Shown here in pieces: positions 1-7,813 of a stretch of 64,000 nt of DNA. Below the pieces are notes generated by a model. It saw only the letters and a list, made by a program, of their open reading frames with translations, was not told where the DNA came from and did not search any database. Origin of the DNA: Planctomycetota bacterium (GTDB taxonomy: Bacteria; Planctomycetota; J058). How positions within the stretch are numbered: the stretch's first letter is position 1; each line of letters starts with the position of its first letter. The stretch is taken from contig JAHBXY010000023.1 in NCBI GenBank assembly GCA_019636275.1, forward strand, positions 1 through 64,000, in the 5' to 3' direction. A program made the translations under genes and the position numbers.

Positions 1-45
1 AGCCGGAGGGGGGCGGGGTGCGCGCGGCGCGCCGGAGGAGACCAC

Positions 46-1260
46 GTGCGCTGGACGTTGAGGCTCGGGCGGGTCGCGGGGATCCCCATCCAGGTCCACG
101 CGACCTTCCTCCTGCTGGTCGCGTGGGTGGCGTGGATCTACTGGCGCATCGACCCCACGATCACGTCGGTGCGCGACGGCGTCGTGTTCCTGCTCGTGGT
201 CTTCGGGATCGTCGTCCTCCACGAGCTGAGCCACGCGCTCACGGCGCGCGCCTTCGGCGTGGGCACGACGGACATCACCCTCCTGCCGATCGGCGGGATC
301 TCGCGGCTCGAGCGCCAGCCGGAGCGGCCGCATCAGGAGCTGCTCGTCGCCCTCGCCGGCCCCGCCCTGAACTACGTGCTGGCGGCCGTGTGCCTGGCCG
401 TGCTGCTCGCCCGCGGGCCGGCGACCCCCGAGGCGCTGCTCCCCGGACAGTCGTTCGTGGCCGACCTGCTGTGGGTGAACGTGGCGCTCGGCACGTTCAA
501 CCTGCTGCCGGCGTTTCCCATGGACGGCGGGCGCGCCCTGCGCGCAGGCCTGTCCATGGTCACGACGCGCGTGCGGGCGACGCGCATCGCCGCCTTCCTG
601 GGCAAGGTCATGGCGGCCGTGTTCGTGGTCGTCGGGCTCATGTGGAGCCCCGTCCTGGCGCTGATCGGCTTCTTCGTGTGGCTGGCCGCCTCGGCGGAGA
701 GCGCCACGGCCGACATGCAGCGCGCCATGGAGGGGCTGGCCGTGCGCGACGCCATGATCACGGAGGTCCAGACCGTCGCGCCGACGGACCCGCTGGCGTC
801 GCCCGTGCACCTGATGCTCTCGAGCTTCCAGCAGGACTTCCCGGTGGTCGAGGGCCAGCGGATCGTCGGCATGCTCCCGCAGGAGGCGCTGCTCGAGGGC
901 CTCGTGCGCCTCGGCCACGCGGGCCCCGTGTCGGCGGTGATGGCGCGCGAGTTCCAGGCCGCCCTCCCCGAGGAGGACCTGTTCGAGGTCGCCGGTCGGC
1001 TGCGCGGGCGGGCGCGGCGCTGCCTGCCGGTCGTGCGCGACGGCGCCCTGCTGGGCGTGGTGACGATCGACAACGTGGCCGAGCTGCTGCGCGTCCACGC
1101 CGCCCTCGAGGCCCGGCCGGGCGGCATGCGCGTCACGCGCGCGCTCCTGCCGGCGGGCTCGTCGACGGGCACGTCGGGGGGCGAGCCGCCGCGCCCGGCC
1201 GCGCCGGCGCCGGGGGCGTGGTCGCTCACGGAGCCGCGCCAGCCGCCGCCTTCGCGCTGA
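46..1260 (+). CDS. Site-2-type membrane zinc metalloprotease (M50) with C-terminal CBS pair
   Basis: Predicted intramembrane zinc protease of the M50 family, 404 aa. HELSH at residues 59-63 lies in a hydrophobic segment and gives the two His ligands and catalytic Glu; the third ligand is the Asp of the NLLPAFPMDGG motif (about D160). Further membrane segments lie near 18-32, 100-122 and 195-215. From about residue 233 to 355 two CBS domains follow, usually nucleotide-sensing regulatory modules. The GTG start at 46 is preceded by a good GGAGGAG ribosome site at 33-39. The C-terminal 45 residues are Pro/Ala-rich and probably disordered. It converges with the HTH gene with no gap between the stop codons. 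The family is clear; the substrate is unknown. Confidence 0.9.
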   Translation: MRWTLRLGRVAGIPIQVHATFLLLVAWVAWIYWRIDPTITSVRDGVVFLLVVFGIVVLHELSHALTARAFGVGTTDITLLPIGGISRLERQPERPHQELLVALAGPALNYVLAAVCLAVLLARGPATPEALLPGQSFVADLLWVNVALGTFNLLPAFPMDGGRALRAGLSMVTTRVRATRIAAFLGKVMAAVFVVVGLMWSPVLALIGFFVWLAASAESATADMQRAMEGLAVRDAMITEVQTVAPTDPLASPVHLMLSSFQQDFPVVEGQRIVGMLPQEALLEGLVRLGHAGPVSAVMAREFQAALPEEDLFEVAGRLRGRARRCLPVVRDGALLGVVTIDNVAELLRVHAALEARPGGMRVTRALLPAGSSTGTSGGEPPRPAAPAPGAWSLTEPRQPPPSR

Positions 1261-1656
1261 TCAGCGCTCGAGGGCGGTCCGGACCTCGCGGACGAGGTCA
1301 GGCAGCGCGTCGCGGTCGACGTGGGCGCCCCCGAGGTAGGCGACGACGATGCGCCCGGTCGCCTCGATGGCGTCGGCGCGCTCGTCGCCGCCGGCCGCCG
1401 CCAGGACGGGCGACGCGGCGCCGTCCGGCGCGTCGAGGAGCTCGCGCAGGCGGTCCTGCGCGGAGGGCGTGGCCACGCCGTGGCCCAGCTCCCAGTTCAC
1501 GATCGTGGTCGGGCTCACGCCCAGGAGCTGCGCCAGGCGCACGCGCGAGAGCCCGCGCCGCTGCCGGTAGGCCACGAGCTCCGCGGGCTGCACCCGCTCC
1601 CAGGTCCCCTTGGGCCGGCCGCCGCGCCCCCGCTTCTTCTTGATCGTTCGCGCCAT
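1261..1656 (-). CDS. Small HTH (Cro/C1-type) DNA-binding protein with basic N-terminus
   Basis: 131-aa protein starting MARTIKKKRG. A basic, Gly-rich N-terminal stretch containing GRGGRPKG resembles an AT-hook. It is followed at about residues 30-75 by a Cro/C1-type helix-turn-helix (LAQLLGVSPTTIVNWELG). The C-terminal half is acidic and helical with no recognised domain. I chose the ATG at 1656 over an in-frame GTG at 1704 because the family-like sequence begins there; neither has a strong ribosome site. Probably a transcription regulator, target unknown. It lies just downstream of the Fur-linked pseudopilin on the same strand. Confidence 0.65.
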   Translation of the reverse strand: MARTIKKKRGRGGRPKGTWERVQPAELVAYRQRRGLSRVRLAQLLGVSPTTIVNWELGHGVATPSAQDRLRELLDAPDGAASPVLAAAGGDERADAIEATGRIVVAYLGGAHVDRDALPDLVREVRTALER

Positions 1657-1760
1657 GCCAACAGCGTACACGGTTCCGGGGGAGCGTGGTCGGGGGGCGA
1701 TCACAGGGGGTCCACGCCGGCCGGGGACGCGAGCGCGTCCCCGGCCTCGTGGAGCGTCCG

Positions 1761-2588
1761 TCAGTCGCGGTTGAACTCCGCGATCTCCTCGGCCGCGAGG
1801 TCACCGTCGGCGCCGAGGACGGCCACCAGGCGGCAGCGGCCGCCGTTGTTGTAGGCCTCGAACACCGCCAGGTAGCGGTTGTAGTACAGCTCGTTCGAGT
1901 ACGGGTAGATGGGCGGCTCGGTGAGCACCGCGCTCTGCAGGTTCGACCCGACGATCGTGGTCCACTTGCCCAGGCCGAACACGACCAGGACGCGGTCCGC
2001 GGGCACGACCGCGTTGCCGGCCGGGTTGGCCGCCGACGGCGGGGTGGGATAGATCGTGTTCAGGATCCGCTGGCCGGCCGCGTTGGCGGGGTTGATCGTG
2101 GCGAACACGTCGTCGGTCCCGTCGATCGGGTTCTGGACCGTGAACCCGTCGCTGTAGGGGATCGCCGTCGAGCCCACGTGGTCATAGACCGTCGTGATCC
2201 CGAGCCGCGAGAGCGAGCGCGCCTGGTTCGCCGTGAGGCTGTCCGTCGACAGGATCAGCTTGCCGGCGCCGGTGGTGCCGACGAGGCCGGGGTCGAGGCC
2301 GCCCTGGCCCGAGCCCGGCGCGCCGGGGACCTGCAGGCTGCGCGTGCCGGTAACGACGAGCGAGTCCCAGCGGTCGGGGTAGAAGTTGGTCGTCGCGCGG
2401 AAGGTCTGGATCATGCGCGAGATGTTGCGCATGTCGAGCGCGGCGGAGGCCTTCTCCGCCTTGAGCTGCAGCACGTCGAGCTTGGTCACGGCCAGCCCCG
2501 CGATGGCGACCAGGATCGCCAGCACGACGATGAGCTCGAGGAGCGTGAAGCCTGCGCGGTCCCCGCGCCGGTGGGTCATGGAACGCAT
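1761..2588 (-). CDS. Orphan type II/IV pseudopilin with probable iron-responsive control
   Basis: 275-aa prepilin-like protein. A short basic leader is followed by GFTLLE, the site where prepilin peptidase would cut and N-methylate, then a hydrophobic helix that would sit in the inner membrane and pack in the pseudopilus. The globular part ends with PIYPYSNELYYNRYLAVFEA, a pattern shared with the first pseudopilin of the main operon (14317-15204), so the two look like paralogues. The start at 2588 has a GGAGAGG ribosome site 5 nt upstream; an ATG at 2579 is the alternative. Unlike the other pseudopilins it has its own strong promoter and three Fur-like operators upstream. Confidence 0.85.
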   Translation of the reverse strand: MRSMTHRRGDRAGFTLLELIVVLAILVAIAGLAVTKLDVLQLKAEKASAALDMRNISRMIQTFRATTNFYPDRWDSLVVTGTRSLQVPGAPGSGQGGLDPGLVGTTGAGKLILSTDSLTANQARSLSRLGITTVYDHVGSTAIPYSDGFTVQNPIDGTDDVFATINPANAAGQRILNTIYPTPPSAANPAGNAVVPADRVLVVFGLGKWTTIVGSNLQSAVLTEPPIYPYSNELYYNRYLAVFEAYNNGGRCRLVAVLGADGDLAAEEIAEFNRD

Positions 2589-2666
2589 CGAGTCCTCTCC
2601 TGTGCCGCCGAGCGAGGCCCGCCATGGGCCCGCGCCGCGGCCGTCCAGCATTGCCTTCGAGTTCTT

Positions 2667-2685
2667 GAGACTGCGACTCATTCTC
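2667..2685 (-). promoter_or_regulatory. Fur-like box A
   Basis: The sequence GAGACTGCGACTCATTCTC matches the Fur 6-6-1-6 hexamer arrangement (GATAATGATAATCATTATC) at 13 of 19 positions. It lies within the predicted untranslated leader of the orphan pseudopilin, about 80 bp before its start. Confidence 0.5.
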
Positions 2686-2726
2686 AGGAGGCGAGACGTC
2701 ACTTCGAACGCCCGTCCGCCCACGTC

Positions 2727-2745
2727 GAGATTGAGACTCAGTCTC
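2727..2745 (-). promoter_or_regulatory. Fur-like box B (identical copy 1 of 3)
   Basis: GAGATTGAGACTCAGTCTC matches the Fur hexamer model at 13 of 19 positions. The identical 19-mer recurs before the Kelch pair (17842-17860) and the iron ABC transporter (22076-22094). Here it sits just downstream of the predicted -10 box (2759-2764), where bound repressor would block transcription. Confidence 0.7.
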
Positions 2746-2758
2746 AACACGGAGGCGA

Positions 2759-2787
2759 ACTCTATCCGGCTCTGATCGCGGGGTCAA
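2759..2787 (-). promoter_or_regulatory. Housekeeping-type promoter for the orphan pseudopilin
   Basis: On the minus strand there is TTGACC (2787-2782), a 17-bp spacer and TAGAGT (2764-2759), a good sigma-70-like pair. Transcription would start near 2752 and give a leader of about 165 nt. Fur-like boxes B and C flank this promoter closely on both sides. Confidence 0.6.
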
Positions 2788-2795
2788 GCCTTTTT

Positions 2796-2814
2796 GCGAA
2801 TGAGTCGCAATCTC
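2796..2814 (-). promoter_or_regulatory. Fur-like box C
   Basis: GCGAATGAGTCGCAATCTC matches the Fur hexamer model at 11 of 19 positions, weaker than boxes A and B. It lies immediately upstream of the -35 element at 2782-2787. Confidence 0.4.
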
Positions 2815-2915
2815 AGTTGAACCCGCGTCGTAGCGCGGCGGCCACGCCGGCTCGCCGCATTCGACGCTCCTGGGCGAACCTCGAGCGCCGCCGGGCGAGC
2901 CGACGCGATCGCCTC

Positions 2916-4262
2916 TCAGCCGCCGGGGCTCCGCAGCCGGCGGGGCAGGCCCTCGAAGCGCTCGACGGCGTGGTACGCGCCGGCGGCGCGGGCGACCTGC
3001 AGGGCCTGCTCGGCCCGCCGCGCGACCTCGTCGGCGCCGGCGCGCCCAGCCGCGAGCTCGAGGAGGGCGACGGTCACGTCGCGCCGGCAGGCCAGGTCGG
3101 CCCCTGCTTCGCCGGGGAGCGACAGGCCGCGGACCGGCGCCAGGGCCGCCTCGGCGTCGTCGAGGCGCCGCGCGCGCAGGAGGACGCCCGCGCGGTTGAC
3201 CGCCTGGCGCAGGCGGCCCGCGGGGTCGCCGGCCTCGAGGAACAGCCGCTCCGCGGCGGCGAACTCCTCGGCGGCGGCGTCGACCCGGCCCAGGTCGACG
3301 AGGAGCTCCGCCACGAGCGCCCGCGCGCTGGCCTCGGTCACGAGGTCGCGCGCGGCCCTGGCGTCCTCGACGGCTCGCTGCCCCTCCGCCAGGGCGGGCT
3401 CGGCCTGCGCGGCGAGGTGGTGCGCCCGGGCCAGCAGCAGGCGGTCGCCCGCCGGCGGGACGGGGGCGCTCCGCTGGAGCGTGGCCGCGTGGCGCAGCGC
3501 CACGAGGGGGAGCCGGCGCTCGAGCGCGGCCCGGCTCAACGCGCGGAGCCAGGCCGGCGGCGCGGCCGCCGAGGCCTCCCGCTCCTGCCGGAGCGCCTCC
3601 AGCCGCTCGAGGGCCGTGGCGTGCCACGTGACCCCGTCGTCGCGGCGCGTCGCGGCGCCCCACTCGGCGACGACGGCCTCCGGGTCGGCCGCCGACGAGA
3701 AGAAGAGCGCCTGCGTCCGCTGCACCGCGGTCCCGACGAAGGCGCCGGGGAGCGGGGCGCCGAGCGCCGCCTCGACCAGGCGCACCTCCGCCGACCACAC
3801 CGGATCGCGGACCTCGGCGAACCCGCGCCCGGCCCGGCGCAGGCGGCCGCGGCCCGGCCGGTCGGCCGCGCGCAGGGCCAGGGCGCGACCGACCGCCGCG
3901 CGCCCACGCGCGTGCGCGGCCGGGGCCGACCGCCGCGCCCGGAGGCTGTCCAGGTAGGCCACCTGCGGCGGGCGCTGCCGGGCGAAGGCATCCGCGAGCG
4001 CCTCGAGCGTCGCGTCGGCGTCGGCCTGGAGGAACAGCGCGTGCGCGTGCTCGGGCTCGTCGCGGACCAGGGCCGCCTGGCAGGCGGGGGCGCCCGACTG
4101 CGCCTCGAACCTGGCCCCGAACGCCGCCACGAGCCCCGCGTCGGGCGCCAGCCACGGGTCGACCGTGACCGCCGGCGCGGCCGGGGCCTCCGGCGCCGCC
4201 GGCGGCGCGCTCGCGCAGCCCGCGAGGGCCACGGCCAGGAGCAGCAGACGTCGGCGCATCAT
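2916..4262 (-). CDS. TPR-like lipoprotein, last gene of the secretion operon
   Basis: 448-aa protein with a lipoprotein signal (hydrophobic stretch ending LAGC, Cys about 17), so probably outer-membrane anchored. The body is Ala/Leu/Arg-rich helical sequence with TPR-like helix pairs, clearest in the last 200 residues. Its ATGATG start overlaps the secretin stop by 4 bp (4259-4262), so the two are translationally coupled. Known secretin operons often carry a lipoprotein with TPR repeats that helps the secretin assemble (pilotins, PilF); a similar role here is inference. Confidence 0.7.
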   Translation of the reverse strand: MMRRRLLLLAVALAGCASAPPAAPEAPAAPAVTVDPWLAPDAGLVAAFGARFEAQSGAPACQAALVRDEPEHAHALFLQADADATLEALADAFARQRPPQVAYLDSLRARRSAPAAHARGRAAVGRALALRAADRPGRGRLRRAGRGFAEVRDPVWSAEVRLVEAALGAPLPGAFVGTAVQRTQALFFSSAADPEAVVAEWGAATRRDDGVTWHATALERLEALRQEREASAAAPPAWLRALSRAALERRLPLVALRHAATLQRSAPVPPAGDRLLLARAHHLAAQAEPALAEGQRAVEDARAARDLVTEASARALVAELLVDLGRVDAAAEEFAAAERLFLEAGDPAGRLRQAVNRAGVLLRARRLDDAEAALAPVRGLSLPGEAGADLACRRDVTVALLELAAGRAGADEVARRAEQALQVARAAGAYHAVERFEGLPRRLRSPGG

Positions 4263-6199
4263 CGGATCGGCTCCGGCGCGGGGCGCAGGTAGTCGTCGAA
4301 CAGCAGCCGGTAGCCCTCGGCGCCCGGCACGTCGCCGCGCCGGTAGCGCTGCAGGGCCGCGTCGCCCAGGTCGTGGTAGGGGTGCAGCGACAGCGTCTCC
4401 ATCGTCCGGCGCGAGCGCTGCGCCGCCTCGGCCGGCGTCGTGAGCACGTGCGGCGTGATGAGCAGCACGAGCTCCGTCTGCACCTCGGCGCGCTGGGTCG
4501 AGCCGAACAGCCAGCCGATCACCGGCAGGTTCATGAGGAACGGGATCCCGCTGCGCTGGTCGCGCAGCTCCTTGCGGATCAGGCCGCCCACCGCCAGCGT
4601 CAGCCCGTCCTTGGCGACCACGGTGCCCTGCAGGCTGGCCGTGCTCACCGTGTCGATGTTCACGAGCTGCACGCCGCCCGTGACGCCGCCGGCGGGGACC
4701 GGCAGCTGCGCGCCGCCGGCGTTCACCGTGGACACGTCCTGCACGATCGTCAGCGCCACCGTGCGGTCGGCGTTGATCCGGGGGACGATCCGGAGCGTGT
4801 TGCCCACGTCGCGCAGGTCGACCGTCGGCACGACCTGGCTGGCGACGACGCCGTTGGTGGTGGTCGTCTGCAGCTCGAAGCTGCGCACCAGCGGCCGCTC
4901 CTCGCCGATGAAGATGCGCGAGACCTCCTGGTTGGCGCACAGGAGCAGCGGCGTGGCCAGCACGGACACGCGCCCCTCGCGCTGCAGCGCCTGGATGCGC
5001 ACGCGCACGTGCTCGTTGAGGTACTGGTAGACGAGCGTGCCCCCGGCCAGCGGGAAGTTGCCCAGCCCGGCCAGGTTCTCGAGGCCCATGGCCTGGCTCA
5101 GGTCGAGCGGGTTCACCGGCTTGCCGGTGGGGAGGTTGCCGCGCGGCGGGTCCGCGACCCAGTCCACGTCGAGCGCCGTCTCGCGCCCGTCGTCGAGGCG
5201 CACCTCGAGGATCTTCATCTCGAGGAGCACCTGCGCCAGCGGCCGGTCGAGGTCCTGCACGAGCGCCTCGACCTCGCGCATGGCCGCCTCGTCGGCCGTG
5301 CGCACGACGAGCACGTTCTGCCGCCGGTTCACGGCCACCCAGATCGGCGGCCGCTCCTCGGTCAGGCGGTCCAGGTCCTCGCCCGACGCCCGGCCGCCGT
5401 CGACCCGCACGCGCGAGAGCTGGTCGGCGGTGACGCGGTCGGCGAGGCGCTCGGCGGCCTGCTCCGCGGCGGCGGAGGCGCGGCCGCCCTGGCCGAAGCC
5501 GCCCTGGCCGAACCCGCCCCCGAACCCGCCCCCGAAGTTGTTGTTGATCCCGCCGCCCACGTTCGTCGTGAAGGGCCCGCCGGCGCCGCCGCCGCCCAGC
5601 CCGCCGCCGAAGCCGCCGAAGCCGCCGCCGAAGCCGCCCTGTCCGAAGCCGCCCTGGCCGAAGCCGCCCTGGCCGAAGCCGCCCTGGCCGAAGCCGCCCC
5701 CGAACCCGCCGGCGAAGGCGTCGGCCGAGAGCGAGTCGAAGATCCCGTACGACAGGGCCACGCGGTCGCCGAAGACGTCGCGGAGCGTCTGGGCGATCGA
5801 CAGGGCGTTGGGCTGCAGGAGGGTGAAGACCTTGACCGCCGGCTCGCGCCGCACGATCAGGTCCTCGCGCAGCTCCTCGGCCGTCATGATGCGCAGGACG
5901 CGGTCCTCCTCGCGGTACCACAGGCCCGAGGCCTTGCACATGGCCTCGACGGCCGTGCGCACGGGCACGCCCTGGAGGAGCAGGGTCACCGGCCGCCCGC
6001 CGGCCTCGGGCGTGGCGATGATGTTCCACCCGGTCGTCTCGGCGAGGAGCCGCGCCGCGTCGGCGACGGTGGCCTCGCGCAGATCGAGCCGCTCGACGAG
6101 CGGGCCGGCTGCTGGGGCGGCCTCCTGGGCGCGCGCGAGGAGCGCGCCGCCGAGGAGGACGAAGGAGAGGGCCGTGAGGCGCAGCGCGGGGGGCCTCAC
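4259..6199 (-). CDS. gspD: Type II/IV pilus secretin (GspD/PilQ-like) with Gly-rich insert
   Basis: 646-aa outer-membrane secretin. There is an N-terminal signal peptide (LSFVLLGGALLARAQ), then STN/N-domain sequence near residues 35-150. An unusual Gly/Phe/Gln/Asn-rich insert spans about 160-240 and is encoded partly by tandem 15-bp units. The C-terminal secretin domain has the typical blocks VLLEMKILEV, GTVVAKDGLTLAVGGLI and LPVIGWLFGS, and ends TELVLLITPHVL. The GTG start at 6199 overlaps the upstream gspC-like stop by 4 bp. It would form the channel through which the operon's substrate or pilus passes. Confidence 0.93.
   Translation of the reverse strand: MRPPALRLTALSFVLLGGALLARAQEAAPAAGPLVERLDLREATVADAARLLAETTGWNIIATPEAGGRPVTLLLQGVPVRTAVEAMCKASGLWYREEDRVLRIMTAEELREDLIVRREPAVKVFTLLQPNALSIAQTLRDVFGDRVALSYGIFDSLSADAFAGGFGGGFGQGGFGQGGFGQGGFGQGGFGGGFGGFGGGLGGGGAGGPFTTNVGGGINNNFGGGFGGGFGQGGFGQGGRASAAAEQAAERLADRVTADQLSRVRVDGGRASGEDLDRLTEERPPIWVAVNRRQNVLVVRTADEAAMREVEALVQDLDRPLAQVLLEMKILEVRLDDGRETALDVDWVADPPRGNLPTGKPVNPLDLSQAMGLENLAGLGNFPLAGGTLVYQYLNEHVRVRIQALQREGRVSVLATPLLLCANQEVSRIFIGEERPLVRSFELQTTTTNGVVASQVVPTVDLRDVGNTLRIVPRINADRTVALTIVQDVSTVNAGGAQLPVPAGGVTGGVQLVNIDTVSTASLQGTVVAKDGLTLAVGGLIRKELRDQRSGIPFLMNLPVIGWLFGSTQRAEVQTELVLLITPHVLTTPAEAAQRSRRTMETLSLHPYHDLGDAALQRYRRGDVPGAEGYRLLFDDYLRPAPEPIR
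5478..5715 (-). repeat. Gly-rich tandem repeat inside the secretin gene
   Basis: The segment encodes repeats of GFGQG and GGFGG. At 5639-5698 the DNA is near-perfect 15-bp units read as ccctggccgaagccg on the plus strand, in frame with the secretin. A shorter second block lies at about 5478-5530, separated by a GGGINNNFGGG stretch. The in-frame unit length allows copy-number change without breaking the gene. Confidence 0.85.
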
Positions 6200-6576
6200 C
6201 TGACCGTCACCGTGGCGCCCTCGAGGGCGCCGATGCGCAGGACCACGCCGCGGTCGCCGATGGTCACCACGTCCAGGGGGACCTCGACGCCGTCCTTGAC
6301 GATCGAGATGCGGTCGCCCGGCCGGACGACGTGGACGGGCCCGGCGCCCACGGCCAGGAGGGCGGCCGGCGGGCGGCCCTCGAGGCGCAGCGTCCCGCGC
6401 ACGGCCAGCGGGGGCAGGGCGCCGAACAGCGACTGCGACCACACCGCGGCCGGGTCGCCGCCGAGGGCCTGCGGGGCGGCGAACGGGTCGTCGGGCGGGG
6501 GCCAGTCCTGGGCGCGCGCGAGCGAGAGCGCGAGCGCGGCGACGAGCGGGGCGAGGACGAGCAGGCGGGGGGTCAT
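6196..6576 (-). CDS. Short GspC/PilP-like periplasmic protein
   Basis: 126-aa protein with a signal peptide (LVLAPLVAALALSLARAQ) and a small C-terminal beta domain (GDRISIVKDGVEVPLDVVTIGDRGVVLRIG). This has the pattern of the GspC HR or PilP domain that links the inner-membrane platform to the secretin. It starts 13 bp after gspF and overlaps gspD by 4 bp. It is much shorter than classical GspC and has no PDZ domain. The call rests mostly on position and fold pattern. Confidence 0.6.
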   Translation of the reverse strand: MTPRLLVLAPLVAALALSLARAQDWPPPDDPFAAPQALGGDPAAVWSQSLFGALPPLAVRGTLRLEGRPPAALLAVGAGPVHVVRPGDRISIVKDGVEVPLDVVTIGDRGVVLRIGALEGATVTVR

Positions 6577-6589
6577 GCGGCTCCCGGGG

Positions 6590-7792
6590 TCAACGACGGG
6601 CGACCAGGCTGAAGAGGGCCTGGAAGAAGCTGATGTAGACGAAGCCGACCATGCCGCCGACGACGACGATGATGACCGGCTCGATGAAGGTGGCGAGGGT
6701 GCGCACGTGCGTCTGCAGGCGGCGGTCGTGGAACTCGCCCAGGCGCAGGAGCACGTCGTCGAGGGCGCCCGTCTCCTCGCCCACGCGCACGACCTGCGTG
6801 GTCATGGGCGAGACCACCGGGTGCTCGAGGCTGGGGGCCAGCGCCAACCCCTGGACCACCCGCTCGCGCGCGCGCAGGACCACGCCGGCGTAGGCGCGGT
6901 TGGTGAACGAGTCGGCGAGGAGGCGCAGCGACTCGACCAGCGGCAGGCCGCTGCGCAGGAGGAGCCCGAGCGTGCGCCCCAGGTGCGCCTGGGCGGCGGC
7001 GCGCAGGAGGCCGCCGACGACGGGGACCGAGAGGGCCGCCCGGTCGGTGAGGCGGCGGCCCGCGTCGATGCGGCGCACGACGACGAACAGCGCCAGCGCG
7101 GCGAGCGCGCCCAGCAGCAGGGCCGCCCCCCACTGCTGCATGAAGGCGGAGACGTCCATGAGGAGCTGCGTGCTCCAGGGGAGCGCCGCGCCGCGTCCGG
7201 CGAGGAAGCTGACGAACTTGGGGAGCACCTTCACGGTCAGGAACCAGAAGGTGGCGCAGGAGACGAGCACGACCAGCGACGGGTAGGCGAGGCTCGTGAG
7301 GAGCTGCGCCTGGATCGCCGCGCGGCGCTCGACGAACTCCGCCGAGCGCTCGAGGGCGTCGGGCAGCTCGCCCGTGGCCTCGGCCGTGCGCACGAGGTGC
7401 ACGGCGATCTCGGGGAACAGCGCCCGCTCCGCCTGGAGCCCGTCCGAGAGCGGCCGGCCGCTGCTGACGGTGCGCGTGAGGCGCCGGGCGGCGCGGCGCA
7501 GGCCCACGCGGTTGGCCGCCGCCTCGAGGGTCTCCAGCGCCTGGAGCAGCGTCAGCCCCGTGCGCAGCATGAGCGCGAGCTGGGTGAGGAACAGGACCAC
7601 GTCGGCGCTGCGCACGTATTCCAGGCGCCAGGCCCGGTCGGCGTCGGGCTCGGCGGCCTGGCCGGCGGCGAGCTCGAGCGGGAACAGCCCGCGCGCGCGG
7701 AGGGCGGCGGCGGCGCCGGCGGCGTCCGGAGCGTCCACCCCGCCCCGGACCTCCGCCCCGCGCTCGTCGAGGGCCACGTAGTCGATCCGCAC
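6590..7792 (-). CDS. gspF: GspF/PilC-like inner-membrane platform protein
   Basis: 400 aa, the usual length for GspF. Two repeated T2SSF domains have the family blocks LTQLALMLRTGLTLLQALE and VVRVGEETGALDDVLLRLGEF; membrane helices lie near 220, 270 and at the C-terminus (FIEPVIIVVVGGMVGFVY). The first 55 residues match the family's N-terminal domain (VALDERGAEVRG...ALRARGLFPLEL). The GTG start at 7792 follows a GGGAG site. It would anchor the GspE ATPase and pseudopilus assembly. Confidence 0.93.
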   Translation of the reverse strand: MRIDYVALDERGAEVRGGVDAPDAAGAAAALRARGLFPLELAAGQAAEPDADRAWRLEYVRSADVVLFLTQLALMLRTGLTLLQALETLEAAANRVGLRRAARRLTRTVSSGRPLSDGLQAERALFPEIAVHLVRTAEATGELPDALERSAEFVERRAAIQAQLLTSLAYPSLVVLVSCATFWFLTVKVLPKFVSFLAGRGAALPWSTQLLMDVSAFMQQWGAALLLGALAALALFVVVRRIDAGRRLTDRAALSVPVVGGLLRAAAQAHLGRTLGLLLRSGLPLVESLRLLADSFTNRAYAGVVLRARERVVQGLALAPSLEHPVVSPMTTQVVRVGEETGALDDVLLRLGEFHDRRLQTHVRTLATFIEPVIIVVVGGMVGFVYISFFQALFSLVARR

Positions 7793-7813
7793 GGCGCTCT
7801 CCCCCGCCCCCCG

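Noticed and set aside
5639..5698. Tandem 15-bp units as a possible CRISPR
   Set aside because: They are in-frame coding repeats with no spacers.
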